Assembly (NCBI GenBank): GCA_046723645.1
Contig: JBKOUY010000047.1
Coordinates: 1-25,544, forward strand
DNA from: DASQUK01 sp046723645
GTDB lineage: Bacteria > Actinomycetota > Acidimicrobiia > Acidimicrobiales > VFJN01
Direction of reading: 5' to 3'
Length of the DNA stretch: 25,544 bases
This document shows, in pieces, positions 1 through 5,421 of the stretch. Below the pieces are notes generated by a model that was not told where the DNA came from, did not search any database, and saw nothing but the letters and a program-made list of their open reading frames with translations. The position numbers and the translations under genes were made by a program. Position 1 is the first letter of the stretch, and the number at the start of each line of letters is the position of its first letter.

Positions 1-103
1 GGGGGTTGGTGGGGGGGGCTCGGGTCGGCGGGTGGGGCCCCCCCCGCTTTGCGGGCGGGGGGTTGGGGGGCCCCGCCCCCCCCCCCCGCGGCGGGTTTTG
101 AGC
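1..103. repeat. G/C homopolymer-rich low-complexity stretch
   Basis: Almost entirely runs of G and C. A 10-position hairpin with one mismatch (38-47 against 51-60, TTT loop) lies inside it, and further G-runs alternate with C-runs up to about position 90. No credible reading frame crosses it. It could be a strong hairpin or G-quadruplex-prone spacer upstream of hisG, or a low-quality contig edge: such homopolymers are atypical even for this GC-rich genome. The sequence alone does not decide. Confidence 0.6.
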
Positions 104-112
104 GGAGGGGCG

Positions 113-118
113 TACCCT
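113..118 (+). promoter_or_regulatory. Possible -10 box for a leaderless hisG transcript
   Basis: TACCCT fits the actinobacterial TANNNT -10 and ends 7 nt before the GTG of hisG, the spacing expected if transcription starts at the start codon. No good -35 is visible 16-18 nt upstream. The alternative is a conventional leader, with GGAGGGG at 104-110 as a distant Shine-Dalgarno; that element can pair with CCCTCC at 115-120. Confidence 0.3.
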
Positions 119-125
119 CCTCTGC

Positions 126-1001
126 GTGCTGAAGCTCGTCCTCCCCAAGGGCTCGCTCGAGAGGGCCACGCTGTCCCTGTTCGAGGCGGCGGACCTCAGC
201 GTCAGGCGGTCGTCCCAGGTGGAGTACAAGGCGTCGATCGCCGATCCCCGGATCGACGAGGTGCGCATCCTCCGGCCGCAGGAGATCCCGCGCTATGTCG
301 CCGACGGCCTCTTCGACCTCGGGATCGCCGGTCGGGACTGGGTGGAGGAGACCGAGAGCGACGTCGTCGTCCTCGGCGAGCTCGAGTACTCGAAGGCGTC
401 GGCGAACCCGTTCCGCATCGTCGTGGCCGTTGCCGACGACTCGCCCTGGGACAAGGTCGAGGACCTGCCCGACGGCGTGAAGGTGTCGACCGAGTACCCG
501 GGGCTCACGCGGCGGTTCTTCGCCGAGCGCGGCGTGCGGGCGGACGTGCGCCTGTCCTACGGGGCCACCGAGGCCAAGGTCCCCGACATCGTCGACTGCG
601 TGGTCGACGGCACCGAGACCGGTCGGGCGCTGCGCGCCGCCAACCTCAGGATCATCGGTGAGGTGTTGCCGAGCTTCACGGCGCTGATCGCAAACCCGGC
701 CTCGCACGCCGATCCGGCCAAGCGGCAGGCGATGCTGCAGCTCAAGGTCCTGCTCGACGGCGTGCTGGAGGCGCGGGGCAAGGTGTTGGTGAAGCTCAAC
801 GTCAGCGGCGACCGGCTGGCCGACGTGATCCGGCTGGTGCCGTCGATGAAGGCGCCCACGGTGTCGGAGCTGTTCGGGCAGGGTGGCTACGCGGTCGAGA
901 CGGTCGTGGCCAAGTCCGAGATCAACACGCTCATCCCCGCACTCAAGGACGCCGGCGCCACCGACATCATCGAGCTGCCGCTGGCCAAGATCGTCCACTG
1001 A
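126..1001 (+). CDS. hisG: ATP phosphoribosyltransferase (HisG, long form)
   Basis: Catalyses the first committed step of histidine synthesis, joining ATP and PRPP to give phosphoribosyl-ATP in the cytoplasm. The 291-residue product begins MLKLVLPKGSLERATLSLF, the typical HisG N-terminus, and has the two-lobe substrate-binding-fold region to about residue 210. The final ~75 residues (from about VLVKLNVSGDRLADVIRLVPS to GATDIIELPLAKIVH) are the ACT-like regulatory domain of long-form, hexameric, histidine-inhibited HisG. The length fits that class. The start is the GTG at 126, because the protein aligns from its first residue. The next gene follows after 11 nt. Other his genes, if upstream, lie outside the window. 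Confidence 0.95.
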   Translation: MLKLVLPKGSLERATLSLFEAADLSVRRSSQVEYKASIADPRIDEVRILRPQEIPRYVADGLFDLGIAGRDWVEETESDVVVLGELEYSKASANPFRIVVAVADDSPWDKVEDLPDGVKVSTEYPGLTRRFFAERGVRADVRLSYGATEAKVPDIVDCVVDGTETGRALRAANLRIIGEVLPSFTALIANPASHADPAKRQAMLQLKVLLDGVLEARGKVLVKLNVSGDRLADVIRLVPSMKAPTVSELFGQGGYAVETVVAKSEINTLIPALKDAGATDIIELPLAKIVH

Positions 1002-1012
1002 CCGGCCGGCCG

Positions 1013-1228
1013 ATGGCAGCCCTCGGATCCGGTTCGGGCGTCGTGAAGGAGTTCGACGAGCGACGCGGACTGGGCACCATCGCGGGGGACGACGGCGCCG
1101 TGCTGCCGTTCCACTGCGCCGCGATCGCCGACGGCAGCCGCACCGTCGAGGCAGGCCGGCGGGTGCGGTTCGCGGTGGTGCCGGGCCTGTCGGGCCGCTG
1201 GGAGGCGGCGGGGATCGAGAAGCTCTGA
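1013..1228 (+). CDS. Small cold-shock-domain-like protein
   Basis: A 71-residue protein with the layout of a single cold-shock (OB-fold) domain: GVVKEFDERRGLGTI corresponds to the GxVKWFNxxKGFGFI strand and RNP1 region, DGAVLPFHCAAI to the RNP2 region, and the AGRRVRFAVVPG segment to the usual GxxVxFxxxxG. Several aromatic residues that stack on RNA in classical Csp proteins are replaced here (the KGFGFI equivalent is RGLGTI, and VFVHFSAI is VLPFHCAAI). Nucleic-acid binding may therefore differ. It sits 11 nt after hisG and may be co-transcribed with it. It is convergent with the next gene. The role is unknown; the fold assignment is fairly firm. Confidence 0.75.
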   Translation: MAALGSGSGVVKEFDERRGLGTIAGDDGAVLPFHCAAIADGSRTVEAGRRVRFAVVPGLSGRWEAAGIEKL

Positions 1229-1238
1229 CGAAGCCAAA

Positions 1239-1313
1239 GCGAACGTGCGGTGCTTGCGGACGTCATGGGGACGCTTAGCGCCGCAAGTTCGCCTCCCTCA
1301 GGGGGTGGAGGCG
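1239..1313. terminator. Inverted repeats between convergent genes (likely bidirectional terminator)
   Basis: Two nested structures lie between the convergent stop codons. GCGAACGTGCGG (1239-1250) pairs with CCGCAAGTTCGC (1281-1292) with one mismatch. CGCCTCC (1290-1296) pairs with GGAGGCG (1307-1313) over a 10-nt loop and spans the stop codon of the minus-strand gene. There is no clear U-run, so termination is inferred from position and pairing. Confidence 0.45.
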
Positions 1314-1747
1314 GCGTCGTTCGCGCCGGAAGCACGCGACACCTCGACGAACGCCAGCTGGATCTGGTTGAGGGCCTGCCGCAGCGGCTGCTCGGCCTCG
1401 CCGAGGCGCGATCCGAGGCCGTTCACGACGGCGGCGAGGGCGTCGATTGCGACGCGGGCGTCGTCGAGCTTGGGTTGGGGCTGCGACAGGTGCAGCGCAG
1501 CCAGTTCGTAGAACTGGAGCGCCTGCTGGCCCACGACCGGCCCGGCGGGGGAGTCGAGGAGCTGGCGCCGGGCGGTGTCGACCTGCCGCGCGAACTCCTC
1601 GGCTTGGGCGCGGTCCTCGGGCGAGAGGTCGTCGAGGGACGTCGGCCCCGGGGGTGGCGACGGCTCGTCCCGCCGTGGCGCTTCACCGGGCGCAGACGGG
1701 CCCGGGCGTTCGACGGGATGCTCGCCGGAAGGCGTCCAGAGGCTCAT
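1298..1747 (-). CDS. DUF1844-like protein next to infC
   Basis: A 149-residue protein. The first ~45 residues are Pro/Ser/Glu-rich and probably disordered. The rest is helical and acidic, with VVGQQALQFYELAALHLSQ, LDDARVAIDALAAVVNGLG and a final LRQALNQIQLAFVEVS. This arrangement (a hydrophobic LG/AL helix, a DxxxAxxAIDxLxxL helix and a closing LxxLRxxYVEVS helix) is that of the DUF1844 family, a small protein of unknown function that I recall beside infC in actinobacteria. The start is ATG at 1747. Upstream on the minus strand, CGTGAGCAAG is followed directly by CGTGAGCGAG, with no strong Shine-Dalgarno. It diverges from infC across about 330 bp. There is no signal peptide or membrane helix. 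Confidence 0.7.
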   Translation of the reverse strand: MSLWTPSGEHPVERPGPSAPGEAPRRDEPSPPPGPTSLDDLSPEDRAQAEEFARQVDTARRQLLDSPAGPVVGQQALQFYELAALHLSQPQPKLDDARVAIDALAAVVNGLGSRLGEAEQPLRQALNQIQLAFVEVSRASGANDAASTP

Positions 1748-1802
1748 GGATCGGCTCGCTCACGCTTGCTCACGGTTTTCCGACTGTTCTCCTGCTCCAG
1801 TG

Positions 1803-1830
1803 TGGACAGCTGGGTCCTCGCTGGTACCCT
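1803..1830 (+). promoter_or_regulatory. Candidate infC promoter
   Basis: TGGACA (1803-1808) and TACCCT (1825-1830) are separated by 16 nt and match an actinobacterial sigma-70-type promoter with one -35 mismatch. Transcription would start near 1837, giving a leader of about 240 nt before infC. This is a pattern match only. Confidence 0.35.
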
Positions 1831-1836
1831 ACGCCG

Positions 1837-2074
1837 GACAACCTCATGGGAAGTGGGGCTAGCGGTGGATCTCGATCCGCACAAGGTCCCCACCCGGCCA
1901 CCGGTCCCGAGGCGGGCCAGGTGCGTCCGGGTCGATCGGTCGCAGCGGGCCTGCCCGTAGCGGACGTCGGCTTCCCGGCGTCCGTGTCGTCGTTTTGGGC
2001 CCGGATGCGAGGTAGACAAGCACCGGAAACACATGCGACGGAGGTGTCTGCGCATCGATGAGGAGTGAGCGGCG
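1837..2074 (+). promoter_or_regulatory. Structured infC-rpmI-rplT leader (possible attenuator)
   Basis: About 240 nt without a convincing gene. It contains CGGGC-CT-GCCCG (1946-1957) and then a 10-bp stem, CGGACGTCGG (1961-1970) with CCGGCGTCCG (1975-1984), one G-U pair and a CTTC loop. GTTTTG follows at about 1991-1996. This is terminator-like, though the U-run is short and 7-11 nt from the stem. In other phyla infC-rpmI-rplT leaders are bound by L20 for autoregulation, so an attenuating leader is plausible. No antiterminator partner is proven. Confidence 0.35.
2061..2065 (+). promoter_or_regulatory. Ribosome binding site that places the infC start at ATA
   Basis: AGGAG lies 9 nt before ATA 2075. 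An in-frame TGA at 2066-2068 rules out any start further upstream. Between that stop and GTG 2132 there is no in-frame ATG, GTG or TTG, so the conserved IF-3 N-terminus (RINDRIR) can only be reached from a non-canonical codon. Confidence 0.7.
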
Positions 2075-2797
2075 ATAGCTACGCCGGCGAACAACGAACC
2101 CCGGATCAACGACCGCATCCGCGCTCGCGAGGTGCGGCTGGTCGGTCCGGATGGTCAGCAGATCGGCATCGTTCCCTTGCCCGAGGCCCTGGCCATCGCC
2201 CGTGAGCACGATCTCGACCTGGTCGAGGTCGCAGCGCAGGCGAATCCGCCCGTCTGCCGGATCATGGATTACGGCAAGTACAAGTACGAGGCGGCACAGA
2301 AGGCGAAGGAATCCCGGCGCAAGGCGAGCAATGTCTCCATCAAGGAGATGAAGTACCGACCGAAGATCTCGAAGGGCGACTTCGATACCAAGACCCGCAA
2401 GGTCGAGCGGTTCCTCCAGGACGGGCACAAGGTCAAGGTGACCCTGACCTTCCGTGGCCGGGAGATGCACCATCCCGAGCTCGGGAGGCGCATCCTGGAC
2501 GACGTCGTCGAGGCCGTGCAGGACCTGGCCCGGGTCGAGATCTTCCCGAGGGTCGACGGCCGGAACATGACGATGGTGCTGGCACCCGATCGCAAGGCCC
2601 AGGCCGCACGCGACCGGGGGGCCCGGCGCCAGGCCGCCGAGGCCGCCGAATCGCCGGCCAGCAGCACGAACCGCACCAACAGCAGACCGACAACCAGCAA
2701 CACGGGCAGTGCCAGCAGCACCGACGGGCAGGCGGCCGGCGCCGCCTCACCGTCCCAGGCAATCAGTGCCGCGGCGCCGCCCGAGCGCAATCGCTGA
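2075..2797 (+). CDS. infC: Translation initiation factor IF-3 (probable ATA start)
   Basis: IF-3 binds the 30S subunit, prevents premature joining of 50S and proofreads start codons and initiator tRNA. From ATA 2075 the protein is 240 residues. RINDRIRAREVRLVGPDG and VCRIMDYGKYKYE mark the N-terminal domain and linker. KEMKYRPKISKGDFDTK, FRGREMHHPELG and DGRNMTMVLAP mark the C-terminal domain, which ends near residue 171. A Ser/Asn/Thr/Ala-rich tail of ~69 residues follows, unusual beside IF-3 proteins of ~180 residues. A start at GTG 2132 would remove the conserved RIN segment. Non-canonical starts in infC are the known basis of IF-3 autoregulation (AUU in E. coli). rpmI and rplT follow. Confidence 0.93.
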   Translation: MATPANNEPRINDRIRAREVRLVGPDGQQIGIVPLPEALAIAREHDLDLVEVAAQANPPVCRIMDYGKYKYEAAQKAKESRRKASNVSIKEMKYRPKISKGDFDTKTRKVERFLQDGHKVKVTLTFRGREMHHPELGRRILDDVVEAVQDLARVEIFPRVDGRNMTMVLAPDRKAQAARDRGARRQAAEAAESPASSTNRTNSRPTTSNTGSASSTDGQAAGAASPSQAISAAAPPERNR

Positions 2798-2874
2798 CCA
2801 AACGACAGCATCCGACCCGCCGAGTGCGCGCCGAGACTGGGCTCCGGCACGCGCCCGACACCAGAGGTTCCCCC

Positions 2875-3069
2875 ATGCCCAAGATGAAGACCCACCGCGG
2901 TGCCGCCAAGAGGTTCAAGATCACCGGCACCGGCAAGATCCGTCGCCGCCAGGCCAACCTCAACCACATCCTCGGGAAGAAGCCGTCGTCGCGCAAGCGC
3001 CGCCTGGGCCGTCCCGAGACCCTGCACCCGGGTGACGAGGCGCGTATCAACCGCATGCTGGGGCGCTGA
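2875..3069 (+). CDS. rpmI: 50S ribosomal protein L35
   Basis: A 64-residue, highly basic protein beginning MPKMKTHRGAAKRFKITGTG, the standard L35 N-terminus, and ending in EARINRMLGR. L35 is a late-assembly protein of the large subunit. The ATG at 2875 is preceded by AGAGG with 7 nt spacing. A longer in-frame opening from GTG 2824 would add 17 unconserved residues and is not used. It lies between infC and rplT in the classical order, so IF-3, L35 and L20 are probably translated from one message. Confidence 0.96.
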   Translation: MPKMKTHRGAAKRFKITGTGKIRRRQANLNHILGKKPSSRKRRLGRPETLHPGDEARINRMLGR

Positions 3070-3116
3070 CCCGGCGCCCGTCCCGCCCGTCCCCGATCGA
3101 CGAAAGGAGCTCCCCC

Positions 3117-3497
3117 ATGGCCCGGGTGAAGCGATCCGTCCACGCCAAGAAGAAGCGCCGCGTCACCCTCGAGCGCGCGAAGGGTTACTACGGCAATAAG
3201 AGCCGCTCGTACCGCGCCGCCAACGAGCAGGTGATGCACAGCCTGCAGTACGCGTTCCGCGACCGTCGCGCCCGCAAGGGCGACTTCCGGCGGCTCTGGA
3301 TCCAGCGCATCAACGCCGCCTGCCGCCAGAACGGCACCACGTACAGCAGGTTCGTCGCCGGCCTCCGGCTGTCCGGCATCGAGGTGGACCGCAAGGTGCT
3401 GGCCGACCTGGCGGTCACCGATCCTGCCGCGTTCAGCGCACTGGCCGCCATGGCCGACAAGGCGCTCGATGACGGAGCGGAACACGCCTCGACCTAA
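3117..3497 (+). CDS. rplT: 50S ribosomal protein L20
   Basis: A 126-residue basic protein starting MARVKRSVHAKKKRRVTLER with the L20 core GYYGNKSRSYRAANEQVMHS and FRRLWIQRINAACRQNGTTY. L20 binds 23S rRNA early in 50S assembly, and in several bacteria it also represses its own operon through the leader mRNA. A strong AAAGGAG (3103-3109) stands 7 nt before ATG 3117. The protein is a few residues longer than usual at its C-terminus. Its last 29 nt overlap the proposed start of the following RNA methyltransferase gene. Confidence 0.96.
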   Translation: MARVKRSVHAKKKRRVTLERAKGYYGNKSRSYRAANEQVMHSLQYAFRDRRARKGDFRRLWIQRINAACRQNGTTYSRFVAGLRLSGIEVDRKVLADLAVTDPAAFSALAAMADKALDDGAEHAST

Positions 3498-4374
3498 GAG
3501 GCCGAGCGGCGACGTGCCCGATCACGTCTCGATCCGGCATCCCACGATCAAGCGGCTGCGGCGCCTCTCGGGGCGCCGCAGTGCGCGTTCGGTCGAGGGG
3601 GCGTTCGTGATCGACGGGCCGACCCTGCTGGCCGACGCCCTCGACGCCGGCGTGCGGGTGGACGAGGTGGTGGCGGAACCGAGCTGCCCTCCGTCATTGC
3701 TGGCGCGCATCGCCGACGCCGGAGCCGTGGTCCGGACGGTGGCCGACGGCGTGCTCGCCCGCGTGACCGACACGGTCACGCCGCAGCCGGTGGCGGCCAT
3801 CGCCCGGTTCGTCGAGGCGTCGTCTGCGGACGCGGCGCACGCCGCCGGTCCGCTGGCACTGGTGCTCGTGGGCGTGGGCGACCCCGGCAACGCCGGCACG
3901 CTGGTGCGCTCGGCGGAGGCGGCCGGTGCCGGCGCCGTCCTGTTCTGCGACGGCTCCGTCGACCCCTACGGGCCCAAGTGCGTGCGGGCGTCGGCGGGAT
4001 CGGTGTTCCGCGTCACGGTGACCCGCTCGGCCGACGCCGGTGAGGCCCTCGACCGCCTCGCCGCCGCCGGGATCGACACCGTGGCCACGACGGCCGGCGG
4101 CGCCCGGCCGTACGACGCAGAGGACCTCGCGGGCCCGGTGGCCGTGGTCCTCGGCAGCGAGACCCATGGCTTGCCGGAGCACATCGTGGCCCGGGTGGGG
4201 CGCACGGTCACGATCCCGATGGTGGGGCGGACCGAGTCCCTCAACGTCGGGATGGCGGGCACGATCCTGTGCTTCGAGTCCCTGCGCCAGCGTCGCCGGC
4301 GCGACGGCGCCCCGGACCAGGGCAACCGACTGGACGCGACGCGGCCGGAGGGGGCAGGGTGCACCGAGCTATGA
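3469..4374 (+). CDS. SpoU/TrmH-family RNA 2'-O-methyltransferase
   Basis: A SPOUT-class enzyme that methylates ribose 2'-OH of rRNA or tRNA with S-adenosylmethionine; the target cannot be read from sequence. Residues ~20-100 form the N-terminal substrate-binding domain (HPTIKRLRRL, GAFVIDGPTLLADAL). The catalytic knot domain (~125-290) has motif 1 GDPGNAGTLVRSAEAAG, motif 2 VVLGSETHGLPE and motif 3 IPMVGRTESLNVGMAGTI. The start is uncertain: ATG 3469 lies inside rplT with no clear Shine-Dalgarno, and GTG 3514 (AAGAGG at 3496-3501) would give a protein 15 residues shorter. It sits between rplT and pheS, a common actinobacterial placement, and overlaps pheS by four bases (ATGA). Confidence 0.9.
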   Translation: MTERNTPRPKRPSGDVPDHVSIRHPTIKRLRRLSGRRSARSVEGAFVIDGPTLLADALDAGVRVDEVVAEPSCPPSLLARIADAGAVVRTVADGVLARVTDTVTPQPVAAIARFVEASSADAAHAAGPLALVLVGVGDPGNAGTLVRSAEAAGAGAVLFCDGSVDPYGPKCVRASAGSVFRVTVTRSADAGEALDRLAAAGIDTVATTAGGARPYDAEDLAGPVAVVLGSETHGLPEHIVARVGRTVTIPMVGRTESLNVGMAGTILCFESLRQRRRRDGAPDQGNRLDATRPEGAGCTEL

Positions 4375-5393
4375 CCGGCGACCCGACGGGTGACGTCACC
4401 CGCGAGATCCAGCGGATCGAGGACGAGGCCCGCGTCCGCGTCAACGCTGCGACCACCGCCGACGAGCTGCGCAGCGTGGAGGTAGACGTCCTGGGCCGCC
4501 GGTCGGCACTCGCCAGGCTCCGCCAGCGCCTGGGCGCGCTCGATCCCGACGACCGGCGCACGGTCGGGAAGGTCCTCAACGCCGCGATGCAGGCGCTCGG
4601 CGCCGCAGTCGAGGAGCGGCGGGCGGTGTTCGCCGCCGCCGAGCGCACCGGGCGGCTGCTCGCAGAGCGGATGGACCTGACCGAGGTGTTGCCTGGTCGG
4701 CCCGCGGGCCACCTGCACCTGGTGACACAGGCCATCCAGGAGCTGGAGGACGTGTTCGTCGGCATGGGCTTCACGGTCGCCGAGGGTCCCGAGGTCGAGA
4801 CCGACTGGAACAACTTCGGCGCGCTCAACTTTCCCGAGGACCATCCGGCCCGCGACATGTACGACACGCTGTACGTGAACTTCGGGGAGCCGCGCACCAC
4901 CCTGCTGCGGACCCACACCTCGCCGGTGCAGGTGCGCGTGATGACCGGCACGCCGCCGCCGTACTACACGGTCATGCCGGGGCGGGTGTTCCGGTCCGAC
5001 ACGGCCGATGCCACGCACATGCCGGTGTTCCACCAGATCGAGGGCCTGGTGGTCGACCGTGACATCACGTTCGCCGACCTGGCGGGCACGATCGATGCGT
5101 TCACCAAGGCGTACTTCGGCGGCGACTTCACGTCGCGCCTGCGTCCCTCGTACTTCCCGTTCACCGAGCCGTCGGCGGAGTTCGACATCCAGCGGCCCGA
5201 CGGCACGTGGCTCGAGCTGGGCGGCTGCGGCATGGTCCATCCGAACGTGCTGCGGAACTGTGGCATCGATCCCGACGAGTGGCAGGGCTTCGCGTTCGGC
5301 TTCGGGATCGATCGCTTGGCGGCGGCCCGCCACGGGGTCGAGGACCTGCGGGACCTCTTCACCAACGACATCCGCTTCCTGAGCCAGTTCTAG
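4371..5393 (+). CDS. pheS: Phenylalanyl-tRNA synthetase alpha subunit
   Basis: Catalytic subunit of the alpha2-beta2 class II synthetase that charges tRNA-Phe. The 340-residue protein has an N-terminal coiled-coil (DEARVRVNAATTADELRSVE to about residue 90). The catalytic core carries HPARDMYDTLYV, RTHTSPVQVRVM, motif 2 FRSDTADATHMPVFHQIEG, the Phe pocket region FPFTEPSAEFDI, WLELGGCGMVHPNVL and motif 3 GFGIDRLAAARHGV. The start is ATG 4371, overlapping the stop of the preceding gene as ATGA. An earlier in-frame opening at 4269 would add 34 residues translated inside the methyltransferase and is rejected. pheT follows after 28 nt. Confidence 0.96.
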   Translation: MTGDPTGDVTREIQRIEDEARVRVNAATTADELRSVEVDVLGRRSALARLRQRLGALDPDDRRTVGKVLNAAMQALGAAVEERRAVFAAAERTGRLLAERMDLTEVLPGRPAGHLHLVTQAIQELEDVFVGMGFTVAEGPEVETDWNNFGALNFPEDHPARDMYDTLYVNFGEPRTTLLRTHTSPVQVRVMTGTPPPYYTVMPGRVFRSDTADATHMPVFHQIEGLVVDRDITFADLAGTIDAFTKAYFGGDFTSRLRPSYFPFTEPSAEFDIQRPDGTWLELGGCGMVHPNVLRNCGIDPDEWQGFAFGFGIDRLAAARHGVEDLRDLFTNDIRFLSQF

Positions 5394-5421
5394 CCCTCGC
5401 CAATCCGCCGAGGTTGACCCC

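Noticed and set aside
1846..2061. A possible 71-codon upstream ORF in the infC leader ending on the infC Shine-Dalgarno
   Set aside because: No Shine-Dalgarno, biased Gly/Ser/Arg/Pro composition and overlap with the hairpins. Coupling to infC cannot be excluded but is not supported.
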